Positions 55,142 to 64,000 of a stretch of 64,000 nucleotides of DNA are shown here, one piece after another. The translations under genes and the position numbers were made by a program. The notes beneath the pieces were generated by a model. It was not told the origin of the DNA. It saw nothing but the letters and a program-made list of their open reading frames with translations, and ran no database searches. This stretch comes from Sphingobacterium deserti (lineage in GTDB: Bacteria; Bacteroidota; Bacteroidia; Sphingobacteriales; Sphingobacteriaceae): the NCBI RefSeq assembly GCF_000757725.1, contig NZ_JJMU01000053.1:124001-188000 (forward strand), given 5' to 3'. Numbering within the stretch: the stretch's first letter is position 1; the number at the start of each line of letters is the position of its first letter.

Positions 55142-56530
55142 ATGATAGCGCAGAAACCTGTTGGTTTACTTTTTATTACGCTTGTAGCATCCTTAGGAGG
55201 GCTTCTGTTTGGGTTTGATATGGCTGTTGTTTCGGGTGTGTTGCCGCTCGTAACGCAGCAATTCTCCCTGACCGCGGGTCAGGAGGGGTGGTTTGTATCC
55301 TCTGCATTGGTCGGCTGTATTATCGGCGTGCTATGTTCTGGGGAAATGAGTGACAGATGGGGGCGAAAAAAGCCACTTTTCCTTGCTGCGGGCTTTTTTA
55401 TACTATCAGCACTCGGATGCGCACTGGCGCCCAATTTGTCCGGGGTTATTGCCTTCCGTATAGTGGGCGGCATTGGCATTGGCATTGCATCCAGTGTAGT
55501 GCCACTCTATATTTCCGAGATTGCGCCTGCTGATCGGCGTGGCCGAATGGTGACCTATTACCAATTTGCGGTAACACTTGGCATTTTGTTGGCCTACCTT
55601 AGCAATGCAGCCTTGCTAGGTGATAATAGCGTTATCCAAAGCTCGTTTTGGTTAGGAACCCTACTCACGAGCGAGCTTTGGCGGCTCATGTTAGGAATCG
55701 GTGTGCTTCCGGCGCTTCTTTTCTTTGTCGGATTGCTGTTCGTTCCCGAAAGTCCGCGCTGGCTCGCGCAACGTAGCACGAAGAAGCACGTGAAACCCAT
55801 TATGCAGGAAGGCACGCCGGATTCATCCATGGCTATTGAGTTGGATCGACAAGCAGCGCCGCATTCCAGATCGAGTGCCCACTATAAAGAACTTTTTGCT
55901 CCTCCGATGCGCAGAGCACTGCTGATCGGTATTCTACTTCCCGTGTTTTCCCAATTTAGCGGGATCAATGCCATCATCTATTACGGTCCTACTATCTTGG
56001 GTAATGCCGGCATCTCTTTAAGCAATTCCTTACTCAGTCAGATCATCTTCGGTGCCGCAAATATGTTGTTCACGTTGTTCGCTATTTGGAAAGTTGATCA
56101 ATGGGGCCGAAGGCCCTTATATTTATTGGGCACTGCAGGTGCCGCAATTTCGCTGTTGGCTACTGGCTTTTGTTTTTATGTAGGAGCAGGATCCAGCATG
56201 TGGCTTTTATTGCCCGTACTTCTTTTCTTGGCTTGCTTTGCCTGTTCTATCGGTCCTTTAAAGTTTGTCGTGGCCTCCGAGATTTTTCCAAGTGCGATTC
56301 GTGGACGAGCTTTGGCGCTTAGTGTTACCATCATGTGGATTGCGGATACAGCGGTTGGGCAAATTACGCCACTCTTGTTGCACCACTTGGGTAATGCCGG
56401 TACATTTTGGATTTTTGCCCTCTTTTGCATGGCTGCATTTGTGATGGTGTATCGTTTACTGCCCGAAACTAAAGGTAAATCCTTGGAAGAGATTGAGGCC
56501 GATTGGAATACGAAGGCCACGGAAACGTAA
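55142..56530 (+). CDS. MFS sugar porter-family transporter
   Basis: 462 aa with 12 predicted membrane helices. Sugar porter signatures are all present: GGLLFGFDMAVVSG, DRWGRKKPL, RIVGGIGIGIASSVVPLYIS, PESPRWLAQ, GINAIIYYGP, and the C-terminal PETKGKSLEEIE. The cytoplasmic loop after PESPRWL is of standard length. It lies between manA and the GH92 gene, so mannose is the likely cargo, imported by proton symport; specificity cannot be read from the sequence. Confidence 0.92.
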   Translation: MIAQKPVGLLFITLVASLGGLLFGFDMAVVSGVLPLVTQQFSLTAGQEGWFVSSALVGCIIGVLCSGEMSDRWGRKKPLFLAAGFFILSALGCALAPNLSGVIAFRIVGGIGIGIASSVVPLYISEIAPADRRGRMVTYYQFAVTLGILLAYLSNAALLGDNSVIQSSFWLGTLLTSELWRLMLGIGVLPALLFFVGLLFVPESPRWLAQRSTKKHVKPIMQEGTPDSSMAIELDRQAAPHSRSSAHYKELFAPPMRRALLIGILLPVFSQFSGINAIIYYGPTILGNAGISLSNSLLSQIIFGAANMLFTLFAIWKVDQWGRRPLYLLGTAGAAISLLATGFCFYVGAGSSMWLLLPVLLFLACFACSIGPLKFVVASEIFPSAIRGRALALSVTIMWIADTAVGQITPLLLHHLGNAGTFWIFALFCMAAFVMVYRLLPETKGKSLEEIEADWNTKATET

Positions 56531-56587
56531 ATGCATCTCATCCTGTCAAGGCAAGATGAAAAAACAAGAACAATAAACCTATAATCG

Positions 56588-58951
56588 ATGAAATACCTAA
56601 TGAAAAGAAAACAACTAAAAATAATACTCTTCGGCTGCTATACGTTCCTGCTGTCCACGCTACTTTACGGCCAAAACAACCATGATTTGCTAGCCTACGT
56701 CGACCCTCGTATCGGCACGGCGCATTGCCGTTGGTTTTATTTTACGCCCGGTGCCAGCCCCTTCGGGATGGCAAAGCCTGCACCATCCACAGATGCTTCT
56801 TACGGAAACAAATCAGGTTGGGAAGCGGTAGGCTATGACGCACGACATAGGTCTATAGAGGGGTTTGCAAACTTTCACGAATTTCAGGTGGGCGGCGTGG
56901 TATTTGCGCCGCTCGTAGGAACACTTCAAACAATACCGGGAACCTTGGAAAACCCAAAATCCGGTTACCGTATGGTTTTTGACAAGCGCGATGAAATCGC
57001 AGCTCCAGGCTATTATTCCGTTGATTTCCGCGACGAGCAGATTCGCGCCGAACTTACCTCGACGAAACGTGTGGCCTTTCACCGCTATACCTTTCCGAAA
57101 ACAGAGGAAGCACACATCCTTTTCGATATCGGAAATCAGCAGGGCGAAAGCGGTCCAGTGGACGATGCCCAAGTATACCTCACAACAGATGGGCGCATTG
57201 AAGGCTATGTAGCCACTTTGCCCGCCTATGTGCAAAAATACCAGCCCGGCGCCGTCGTGAAGATGTTTTTCTCTGTAGAACTCAGTAAGCAACCGAAGGC
57301 CTATGGAGCATTCCATGGCGCGCACATAGCAAAGGGCGAAAAGTCCAGCCAAGGGAAAGGAGCGGGCCTGTATCTTACGTTTTCAACAAACGAGCAGGAA
57401 AGTATCACGCTTAAAGCCGGACTGTCTTACACATCCATCGCTAACGCGCGGCACAATCTGCAAACCGAAGCAAAAGAACTTTCTTTCGACCGAGCGCGGA
57501 CACAGGCGGAAAATGATTGGGCAGAGCACTTGGATAGGATTCGCGTGCATTCGAACCGCAAAACAGATATGACCAAATTTTATACTGGCTTGTATCATGC
57601 CCTTTGTGGCCGCGGGCTAGCGAGTGATGTCAATGGTGCTTATCCCAAAAATGACGGTTCCGTCGGACAGATTCCGCTAGATGCTAACAAAAAACCGTTG
57701 CACCAGCACTATAATACGGATGCCATCTGGGGAGCTTTCTGGAACTTGACCCAACTGTGGACGTTAGCTTATCCAGAGTACTATTCCGACTGGGTGAAAA
57801 GCCAGTTATTGGTTTACAAAGATGCCGGGTGGCTTGGCGATGGTATTGCCAATAGCAGGTATGTTTCCGGTGTTGGGACGAATTTTGTTAGCCTTGCTTT
57901 GGCATCTGCCTATGCTTCTGGAATTCGGGATTTCGATATAGAGCAAGGTTATGCTGCTGCTTTGAAAAATGAGTTACAGCATGAAGGTCGACCGTTTGGT
58001 GCGGGAAAGTCAGATGTAGATAGATTTGTAAAATATGGTTATGTCAATCATTTGGACAGCGGTTCCGGACCGGATGAAGGCTGGCGATTTTCTGCATCAC
58101 ATACCTTGGAATACGCGTTTAGCAGTTACGCCGTTGGCCAGTGGGCGAAGTTGTTGGGTAAGAAAAATGACCAACATCAATTAGCCGGTCTGGCCGATGC
58201 TTGGGAGCATATTTTCGACAAACAATCACACTTCATGCGACCCAAAGATGCAAACGGCAAATTTATCCGCGATTTTAAGCCAGAGGAGGCATGGCGCGGC
58301 TTTCAAGAGGGCAATGCTTGGCAATACAGCTTTTACGTGCCGCATGCACCACATCAATTGGTAAAAGCTATAGGTCAAGATCGCTTCAACGCGCGTCTAG
58401 ACAGCATTTTTTTGGTATCACAACAAAATAAATTTGGTGGCGGAACCACGCTCGATGCGTTTTCTGGACTTGAAGGCCTTTACAATCATGGAAACCAACC
58501 GAGCTTGCATATAGCTTGGCTATTTAATTACTCGGGTAAACCGTCGCTCACGCAAAAATGGGTGCGACAAATTACGGAAGAATTTTATGGCGCCGATGAG
58601 ATTCATGGATATGGCTATGGGCAGGATGAAGATCAAGGCCAGTTAGGCGCTTGGTTCGTACTTGCGTCGATGGGTTTGTTTGATGTAAAAGGCTTTACTG
58701 ACCCGCAAACGGAGCTGGGTATTGCCGCGCCTATCTTTGATTCCATTCGGATCAAAGGTAATCCAGCGTACTTCAGTGGACGGGATTTTGAAATTGAGGT
58801 TCGTGACAATACAACGGAGAAAAGGTATGCACACTCGTTCGAGCTAAACGGGAAAAGATTAAAAAAACCGTTTATAAAGCTTCGCGATATCCAGCAAGGG
58901 GGAAAATTGGTTATCCAGATGGGAAGCGAACCGAAAGACAAGTACAAGTAG
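56588..58951 (+). CDS. GH92 exo-alpha-mannosidase (variant N-terminal motif)
   Basis: 787 aa. Signal peptide (ILFGCYTFLLSTLLYGQ). The GH92 fold is shown by a beta-sandwich N-terminal domain (RIGTAHCRW; SPFGMAKPAP) and an (alpha/alpha)6 C-terminal domain with catalytic E574 in FQEGNAWQY and the general-base Asp pair D680/D682 in GQDEDQGQLGAW. The early motif usually reads GHTFPGA in GH92; here AHCRWFYFTPGA replaces it, pointing to a separate subfamily. GH92 enzymes are calcium-dependent inverting exo-mannosidases that act on N-glycans or yeast mannan; the linkage is not predictable. Third gene of the manA operon. Confidence 0.9.
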   Translation: MKYLMKRKQLKIILFGCYTFLLSTLLYGQNNHDLLAYVDPRIGTAHCRWFYFTPGASPFGMAKPAPSTDASYGNKSGWEAVGYDARHRSIEGFANFHEFQVGGVVFAPLVGTLQTIPGTLENPKSGYRMVFDKRDEIAAPGYYSVDFRDEQIRAELTSTKRVAFHRYTFPKTEEAHILFDIGNQQGESGPVDDAQVYLTTDGRIEGYVATLPAYVQKYQPGAVVKMFFSVELSKQPKAYGAFHGAHIAKGEKSSQGKGAGLYLTFSTNEQESITLKAGLSYTSIANARHNLQTEAKELSFDRARTQAENDWAEHLDRIRVHSNRKTDMTKFYTGLYHALCGRGLASDVNGAYPKNDGSVGQIPLDANKKPLHQHYNTDAIWGAFWNLTQLWTLAYPEYYSDWVKSQLLVYKDAGWLGDGIANSRYVSGVGTNFVSLALASAYASGIRDFDIEQGYAAALKNELQHEGRPFGAGKSDVDRFVKYGYVNHLDSGSGPDEGWRFSASHTLEYAFSSYAVGQWAKLLGKKNDQHQLAGLADAWEHIFDKQSHFMRPKDANGKFIRDFKPEEAWRGFQEGNAWQYSFYVPHAPHQLVKAIGQDRFNARLDSIFLVSQQNKFGGGTTLDAFSGLEGLYNHGNQPSLHIAWLFNYSGKPSLTQKWVRQITEEFYGADEIHGYGYGQDEDQGQLGAWFVLASMGLFDVKGFTDPQTELGIAAPIFDSIRIKGNPAYFSGRDFEIEVRDNTTEKRYAHSFELNGKRLKKPFIKLRDIQQGGKLVIQMGSEPKDKYK

Positions 58952-58958
58952 GTAGGTG

Positions 58959-59010
58959 ATCGTGTTTCCTTTGGCCAGCTGCTGCTGTGTCCAAAGGAAA
59001 CACGATTTTT
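58959..59010. terminator. strong bidirectional terminator
   Basis: ATCGTGTTTCCTTTGG (58959-58974) and CCAAAGGAAACACGAT (58991-59006) form a perfect 16-bp stem, followed by TTTTT. It separates the GH92 gene from the convergent six-hairpin gene. Confidence 0.8.
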
Positions 59011-59020
59011 AATAGGGTTA

Positions 59021-60328
59021 TTATTTGCTGCCTCGTGCAGCTTTTTTAGTTTCTAGTTCCTGTAAGGCAGACCATAGCACGCCAGCTTCACCGCGAAAGC
59101 TTGATGATCCCTTTGGTTCGTTGGCAGGTGTGTACCATTCGTAAAAACCATTGTTCTTGATCACCCGATCCAGCATGGGGTAAAGCGCCTCTTCGGCTTC
59201 CTTTATAAAACCATAGCGGATCAGTTGGCTAATCATTCTTCCGCCGAACCAGGTCCAGTCGCCACCATTTTGGTAAGAGTAAGGACCCATGCCTTTGTTT
59301 TGGAACGATCCTTCGGGATAGGTGGGGTAGAGTGTTAAACCGATGGTTGCTGCATTGGCCATTTTCACGTTTTCCTGCATCCGGTTGTAGGCGTGCAATA
59401 CTTGATCTTTATCGAGCAAGCCGGCTTCTATAGCCACTGCGGTACCTCCGTGGTAATATACGGCAGATTCATCGAAATTCTCCGGGAAGGGCGAGCCATC
59501 TAAATAAATATGTGGAATGTATTTATTAGCTTTTTCATCCCAAAGGTGTTTTTGTGTATTCTTTTTAATACCGTCCAGTACGCTCTCCCAACGAGCTTTT
59601 TGTTTAGTATCTAGCGTAGCTATTTCTAGAAAGTCCTGTATGGCTATAATAAACATGGCGTTATCGTAAATATCGATGGCTAAATGCGAGTTTTCATCCA
59701 ATACCACGCCCCATCCATGCTCGGGTTGTACATCTCCCCAATCTGCTGTGGTAGCCCCCCATAATAATCCATATTGTTCATTGAATCGTTCATTCAGCAA
59801 GAACTCTAGGGATTTTTCCAACAGTTTCTCTATCGTTTTTCCGGCTACTTTTTCTTGTAAAATTTCCTTGTCGCCTGTGGCGCGGATATATTTTGCGACG
59901 GCTTGAACAAGGGATGTTTCCTGATCGGTTTCTACTGTGTTTTTATGTCCCAAATAATCGGGTGCTAAAGCCGAACGGTAGAAGACGGATTCGCCACTGG
60001 CTTTCGAAGCGGGCAAATAGCCGTCGAGGATGCCGCCATCGGCTTGCTGAAATTGTAGAAAGCGAATCAAGTGATTTCGAATTTGTTCCTTATCGTTGAC
60101 TTTACAGCTCAATGTGATAAAGGTATTAAGATCTCTGATCCACACTTCTCCGTAGCCATCGCCAGCTGTAAAACCTGATCTTACCAGGTCTTCGGCCATG
60201 CGCGTTACTTTGTCGCTCATGCTTGCAGAAATGCTGATCGCAGGTTTTGTCGGTTTAACTTCCTGCGCCATCAGGCAACAAGGGATAATGAATGCAGCAA
60301 GTAGGCTGCGCAATTTTGATTTGTACAT
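59021..60328 (-). CDS. secreted six-hairpin (alpha/alpha)6 glycoside hydrolase-like protein
   Basis: 435 aa. Signal peptide (LAAFIIPCCLMAQE). Toroid-type motifs: GEVWIRDLNTFI, TVETDQETSLVQAVAKY, GLLWGATTADWGDVQPEHG, ENSHLAIDIYDNAMFI, YSYQNGGDWTWFGGRMI and the final FRGEAGVLWSAL. The WIRD/DWGD-type acidic residues are likely catalytic, but the set does not match GH125 or GH92; it looks most like the MGH1-like or invertase/debranching-like toroid group. Placement among GH92 genes suggests a role in mannoside or glucomannoside breakdown. It has its own promoter with an operator-like motif. Confidence 0.7.
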   Translation of the reverse strand: MYKSKLRSLLAAFIIPCCLMAQEVKPTKPAISISASMSDKVTRMAEDLVRSGFTAGDGYGEVWIRDLNTFITLSCKVNDKEQIRNHLIRFLQFQQADGGILDGYLPASKASGESVFYRSALAPDYLGHKNTVETDQETSLVQAVAKYIRATGDKEILQEKVAGKTIEKLLEKSLEFLLNERFNEQYGLLWGATTADWGDVQPEHGWGVVLDENSHLAIDIYDNAMFIIAIQDFLEIATLDTKQKARWESVLDGIKKNTQKHLWDEKANKYIPHIYLDGSPFPENFDESAVYYHGGTAVAIEAGLLDKDQVLHAYNRMQENVKMANAATIGLTLYPTYPEGSFQNKGMGPYSYQNGGDWTWFGGRMISQLIRYGFIKEAEEALYPMLDRVIKNNGFYEWYTPANEPKGSSSFRGEAGVLWSALQELETKKAARGSK

Positions 60329-60390
60329 GTAACTAAGGTTTATTGTTCATCCTGCTCTTCTGTTTAACAGAAGTGTAAAGCTTGGTGTTT

Positions 60391-60430
60391 TATATGTACA
60401 AACATACTAACAAAATAGATGGTTTCCCAA
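60391..60430 (-). promoter_or_regulatory. predicted promoter/operator of the six-hairpin gene
   Basis: On the minus strand TATGTTTG (60399-60406) is an exact -7 match, and TTG (60428-60430) lies 21 bp upstream. The motif ATGTTTGTACATAT (60392-60405, minus) is identical to the plus-strand motif at 60624-60637 and overlaps this -7 box, 63 bp before the start codon. Confidence 0.5.
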
Positions 60431-60615
60431 GGTTTTATTTTTTTTAGCGGATAACTTAGCTTCGATATCCGTTAAACGGTGCAGTGTACGTTTAACATGT
60501 TGCTTTTCCTGTATTTGTAATATTTTCGTTAATTCAGTAGTTATCGCGTGGCGGCACCATTAAGAACGTTCGAAATAGATATAATATTTGAAAGGCATAC
60601 TTCACATACCAATTT

Positions 60616-60637
60616 TTGTTTATATGTTTGTACATAT
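60616..60637 (+). promoter_or_regulatory. second operator-like site with -7 box
   Basis: TTGTTTATATGTT (60616-60628) matches the manA promoter string, and TATGTTTG (60623-60630) is an exact -7 box overlapped by ATGTTTGTACATAT. It points toward the hypothetical gene at 60934 and the second GH92. Confidence 0.45.
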
Positions 60638-60933
60638 TGATGATGCACATTCTCGATTTAACCTTGGTCGTTACCTGTAATTGTGGTACCGCATAGCACG
60701 CGAGGCCCATTTTGCGACTGTCATTTACTAAGGCTTTAAAGTGGGATAAAATCGTCTTTTTTGGTCATACAAAGCTAAATCAATAAGAACATAGCCACGG
60801 CCAAAAGATAGAAAATAGCGGTTTTCATGGATAGTTTAACGCTATGGTTTTTAAGACATTTGTATAAAGATTAAATTAAATAGGAACGCATCCTTTTTGT
60901 GAAATCGATAATTATGCACCTAAACTAGTAACT

Positions 60934-61530
60934 ATGCAACATCTAGAATCAACCTTTCACTATATAGCTTCCAAGAAAAAGCGAATCATCTGTAAGCTCC
61001 TGGAGGAGCAGATCGTCTTTCAGATTCGTAAAAATGGTTCCGATGATGAGCACAGATTTCGTTACACGGATATTCAGAAAATTCATCTGGGCCTATCGGA
61101 TGTCTCTTGGCATACCATCGATATCTATTTCACCAATAAATTACATCTTCATTTGCAGAGCGTCACGCACTATATTGAAAGAGAAGATCAAAAATTTACT
61201 CGATCAAAGATAAATGAAGCTGACATCACGAAGGCCAAGGCCAATCAAAAGGCTTATTATGATTTTGTGATTGGCTTACATGAACGAATTATTTTACAAA
61301 ACGCTGCAGAGGCTATAAAGTTTACTCATGGAAATCCATGGAAGAAAGCACTGATCTGGATATTCCTTGTAGTATTAATCATTTGGACGCATGCGATGTT
61401 AAAATCGGGTTACTACATGCTGAGCCTATTCTTTGGTGCCGGCTTTTTGTTGTTGTTTTTGTTTAGCATGAAAATAGATTTTCGAAAGAAATACCAGCCG
61501 AATTTGATACCCTCAAAATATCTGCCTTAG
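60934..61530 (+). CDS. hypothetical membrane protein with PH-like N-terminal region
   Basis: 198 aa. Residues 1-110 are soluble and strand-rich (RIICKLLEEQIVFQIRKNG; RYTDIQKIHLGL; TIDIYFTNKLHLHLQSV), similar in outline to bacterial PH-like domains. Two membrane helices follow (ALIWIFLVVLIIWTHAML; YYMLSLFFGAGFLLLFLF) with a basic tail. The family is not recognised. It lies between the two operator-like sites and the second GH92, but no metabolic link to mannosides is visible. Confidence 0.65.
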   Translation: MQHLESTFHYIASKKKRIICKLLEEQIVFQIRKNGSDDEHRFRYTDIQKIHLGLSDVSWHTIDIYFTNKLHLHLQSVTHYIEREDQKFTRSKINEADITKAKANQKAYYDFVIGLHERIILQNAAEAIKFTHGNPWKKALIWIFLVVLIIWTHAMLKSGYYMLSLFFGAGFLLLFLFSMKIDFRKKYQPNLIPSKYLP

Positions 61531-61671
61531 TACGTCAAGGAATTATGGCGAGCACGAAATGGTATCCAAATTATTCGACGCTTGTTCGTCGGTAAACCAA
61601 GTTGTTAAACAACATATTGATATAATGGGTAAGCGCTTTTTACAAACGGCGTCACCGCTAAACTATAAACC

Positions 61672-64000
61672 ATGATAAAAATAAATTCTTTCCCCCTGTT
61701 TTTGTGCAGCCTCTATTGTTTCCTCTTGGAGTGCAATCTAGGGATCGCTCAGAAGCATGTTATATGGCAGATTGGTGATCAAGGAGGCAAAACAACCAAT
61801 TTTGCTTTAGCTCCCGGCGGCTATCAAGACTTTCTTGCGCAGGATTTTGGTTGGGAAGATCGGTTCTACTTGGTAGGTAAGTCCAATCCAAAATCGGACT
61901 GGCCGTATGTGTTGCCGGGACCCGCAGATCATTGGGGGGGTACCGGCCCTACATCAGGTATTCGATCACATCAGCTTAACATTCTTTTCGAGCCGACATT
62001 TCCACTGCAAGATAACGCTTATACATTCGTAACGGATCTTTCTGCCTTTAATGGTAAAGATCCGGCATTGGTGAAGATTACGGTCAATGGGCAAGATTTT
62101 AAGTTTCGGCTCCCACACACGGGGAATGACCGCGGGCTTTCCGGTGAATTATCGGGCACGGTGGTGAAAACGCTGGAAGTTCCTATTCCTGCTGCAATGC
62201 TTCGTGACGGAGGTAATAGTATACAGTTGACTATTTTGGAAGGTAGTTGGATTGTTTTTAACAACCTACGATTGGAAGGGGCGGGTATGATCCATCCTTT
62301 GGCTTCTGATGAAGCCTTTCTACGCGCGGTGAGACCGGCTAATTACAATACGCGGCAGGGCAAGGCTCGTGTGCAGCCGCTACTTGTGGATGTGGAGCAT
62401 CTTTCTGGAAGCCCTATGCTCAGCGTTAAGATTGCGGGTAAGACTGTAATCAATAAGCAATTGGACACGGGTCGATATATTCTGGAAGCACCGATGCCTG
62501 TAGGCAATAAGAGCAAACAACTCGACTGGCAAATATACCTATCTGGTAAACTATTGCGGGAAGGTGTGGCTACCACTTCCATGCAGCCCCTACATGAACA
62601 AGCGGAGTACGTAGACACCCGAATTGGAACGGCGCATTCGCGATGGATGATAGCGCCCGGACCGTGGATGCCTTTCAGCATGGTAAAACTTAGTCCCGAT
62701 AATCAAAATGCAGGTTGGATGGCAGGTTACGATCCGACGATAGAAAGTATCGGAACATTTAGCCATATCCATGAATGGACCATGGCAGGCTTGGGGATGA
62801 TGCCTGTCAGCGGCGAAATGAAGTATACCGTCGGCAGTCAGCATGATCCCAAGAGCGGCTACCGATCTGAAATCGATAAAAGCAGCGAGGAAGCACCGAT
62901 TGGCTACTATAAGGTTTTGCTTAAGAAGTACAATATCCAAGCAGAATTAACATCCACAACGCGTTGTGGATTTCAGCGTTATACCTTTCCTGAAGGCAAA
63001 CCGGGGCGCGTGATGATCGACTTACAGATACCGGCTGAATATGATTACACCGTCAAACAATTTCAGATCAAAAAAGTCGGTACTCGACGACTTGAAGGCT
63101 TTAGTGTGCAGCAAACCAAGGATGCCTGGGCAGGCGGTGTCGATCAGGATTATACCTTGCACTTTGTGATTGAGTTTGACCAAGATATTAAAGACTTTGC
63201 TGGTTGGATTGATGGAAAAGAACGCCCTGCAGATCAGCTAACGGGCAAGGATGTACAGAATGCCGGTGCTTATGCCGAGTTTGATACCGACAAACATCCT
63301 GTAGTGCAGGCGCGTTCTGGTATTTCTTTGGTTAGTATTGAGGGTGCATCAATGAATCTAAAAACAGAAATAGAAAAGCCCTTTGGTTGGGATTTCGATG
63401 CGGTACGCCATGCCCATGTTGCAAGCTGGAACAGCCTTATGGGGCGTTTAAAGGTCTCTTCGGCAGATAGTCGGGAAAAATCACGTTTCTACAATAATAT
63501 GTACCGCGCATTGTGTAGTCGCAATACCTGGAGCGATAGTGATGGTTCTTGGGTTGATGCGACAGAGCAGGTACAACGCTTTGCAGATCCAAAAGATGTG
63601 GCGTTGGGTTGCGATGCTTTTTGGAATACCTTTTGGAACCTCAATCAATTCTGGAATTTGGTGACGCCGGAATGGTCTTCGAAATGGGTGAAGTCGCAGT
63701 TAGCGATGTATGATGCCAACGGTTTCCTGGCGAAAGGACCGGCTGGTATGGAATACATCCCGGTGATGGTTGCCGAGCATGAGATTCCGCTGTTGGTGGG
63801 AGCCTACCAAATGGGTATTCGTGATTATGATGTGAGTAAAGCGTTTGAAGCAGTGCACAAGATGCAGACGACACCGGCTACGCAAGTCGGGAAAGGACGA
63901 GCAGGTAATGAAGATCTAGAGCCGTACCTGCAATACGGCTATGTTCCTTATGATAAAGGTCGATTTAGCAATAGCTTGGAATATGCCTATGACGACTGGA
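61672..64000 (+). CDS. second GH92-like alpha-mannosidase with N-terminal beta-sandwich (3' truncated)
   Basis: An open frame of 776 codons from ATG 61672 runs off the right edge. Signal-like start (FLCSLYCFLLECNLGIAQ). Residues about 28-205 form a carbohydrate-binding-like beta-sandwich (VIWQIGDQGGKTTNFALAPG; WGGTGPTSGIRSHQLNI; LVKITVNGQDFKF; FNNLRLEG) that resembles domain III of RGL4-type lyases. From about residue 320 GH92 begins: VDTRIGTAHSRW, MPFSMVKLSPDN, AELTSTTRCGFQRYTFPEG, CDAFWNTFWNLNQFWNL. The catalytic Glu and Asp pair lie beyond the window. It shares the unusual RIGTAHxRW with the first GH92, so both belong to one subfamily. Confidence 0.85.
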   Translation, partial: MIKINSFPLFLCSLYCFLLECNLGIAQKHVIWQIGDQGGKTTNFALAPGGYQDFLAQDFGWEDRFYLVGKSNPKSDWPYVLPGPADHWGGTGPTSGIRSHQLNILFEPTFPLQDNAYTFVTDLSAFNGKDPALVKITVNGQDFKFRLPHTGNDRGLSGELSGTVVKTLEVPIPAAMLRDGGNSIQLTILEGSWIVFNNLRLEGAGMIHPLASDEAFLRAVRPANYNTRQGKARVQPLLVDVEHLSGSPMLSVKIAGKTVINKQLDTGRYILEAPMPVGNKSKQLDWQIYLSGKLLREGVATTSMQPLHEQAEYVDTRIGTAHSRWMIAPGPWMPFSMVKLSPDNQNAGWMAGYDPTIESIGTFSHIHEWTMAGLGMMPVSGEMKYTVGSQHDPKSGYRSEIDKSSEEAPIGYYKVLLKKYNIQAELTSTTRCGFQRYTFPEGKPGRVMIDLQIPAEYDYTVKQFQIKKVGTRRLEGFSVQQTKDAWAGGVDQDYTLHFVIEFDQDIKDFAGWIDGKERPADQLTGKDVQNAGAYAEFDTDKHPVVQARSGISLVSIEGASMNLKTEIEKPFGWDFDAVRHAHVASWNSLMGRLKVSSADSREKSRFYNNMYRALCSRNTWSDSDGSWVDATEQVQRFADPKDVALGCDAFWNTFWNLNQFWNLVTPEWSSKWVKSQLAMYDANGFLAKGPAGMEYIPVMVAEHEIPLLVGAYQMGIRDYDVSKAFEAVHKMQTTPATQVGKGRAGNEDLEPYLQYGYVPYDKGRFSNSLEYAYDDW

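Larger units (their letters stand above)
60329..60933. other. intergenic region with two operator-like sites
   Basis: 605 bp between the divergent six-hairpin gene and a hypothetical gene. It contains the promoter/operator at 60391-60430 and a second at 60616-60637, listed separately. No gene was found between them. Confidence 0.6.

Noticed and set aside
59021..60328. GH125 exo-alpha-1,6-mannosidase assignment
   Set aside because: A WIRD motif recalls GH125's WLRD, but the following GH125 motifs (DESD/QVPGN-type) are absent.
1..64000. tRNA, rRNA and CRISPR features
   Set aside because: Scanning by eye gave no tRNA cloverleaf with a GGTTCGA-type arm at the right spacing, no rRNA-like sequence and no regularly spaced direct repeats.

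Overview
The window looks like chromosomal DNA of a member of the Bacteroidota, most likely Sphingobacteriaceae (Sphingobacterium/Pedobacter-like). Supporting signs are a SusC/SusD pair, several TonB-dependent receptors with CarboxypepD_reg-like N-termini, many Bacteroidota-restricted families (DUF4407, DUF6122, DUF4377, DUF4957/DUF5123-like proteins, an ABC permease fused to an M1 peptidase), lipoproteins with relaxed lipoboxes, weak Shine-Dalgarno sequences, and promoter-like TAnnTTTG -7 boxes. No rRNA, tRNA, CRISPR array, insertion sequence or phage gene was recognised. All family names come from reading motifs by eye; no database search was run.

Layout. 0-2 kb: 3' part of a GH123/DUF4091-like glycosidase and a small lipoprotein. 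2-8 kb: SWIM-SNF2 helicase, small conserved proteins, an aldo/keto reductase and a 3-hydroxyisobutyrate dehydrogenase-type enzyme. 8-11 kb: lipoprotein, HopJ-family protein, DUF6122 membrane protein and a lipoprotein aldose 1-epimerase. 11-18 kb: a SusC/SusD operon divergent from a ROK regulator. 18-20.5 kb: AT-rich, gene-poor DNA with structured intergenic elements, a DUF4377 lipoprotein and a sigma-like protein lacking region 4. 20.5-24.2 kb: a tightly packed three-gene operon (N-formylglutamate amidohydrolase-like, QEGLA/DUF1704 metalloprotein, ATP-grasp ligase). 24.3-27 kb: FMN reductase, DUF4342 and DUF4407 plus an unknown partner. 27-31.6 kb: ABC ATPase and the permease-M1 aminopeptidase fusion. 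31.6-38 kb: BtuB-like receptor, S1/P1-type zinc protein, glycosyltransferase, FKBP, aldo/keto reductase and pirin. 38-45.3 kb: a probable iron/siderophore module (AraC regulator, siderophore receptor, PepSY protein, second receptor-like barrel). 45.3-48.2 kb: composite repeat region, YceI and an alpha-oxoamine synthase. 48.6-52.1 kb: two tandem paralogous beta-helix lipoproteins. 52.3-64 kb: a mannoside utilisation locus.

The mannoside locus is the most coherent system. It holds a GntR/UTRA regulator, a long class I mannose-6-phosphate isomerase, an MFS sugar porter, a GH92 alpha-mannosidase, a convergent six-hairpin glycosidase, and a second GH92 that runs off the right edge. Exo-mannosidases outside the cytoplasm would release mannose, the porter would import it, and the isomerase would feed mannose 6-phosphate into glycolysis; the kinase step is not seen. 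Similar GTACAT-containing motifs overlap TAnnTTTG boxes upstream of manA, the six-hairpin gene and the 60.9 kb gene, with a weaker version upstream of gntR. They are candidate operators for one local regulon. The least explained parts are the amidohydrolase-QEGLA-ATP-grasp operon, the region-2-only sigma-like protein, and a three-way-junction RNA-like structure near 18.23-18.29 kb.
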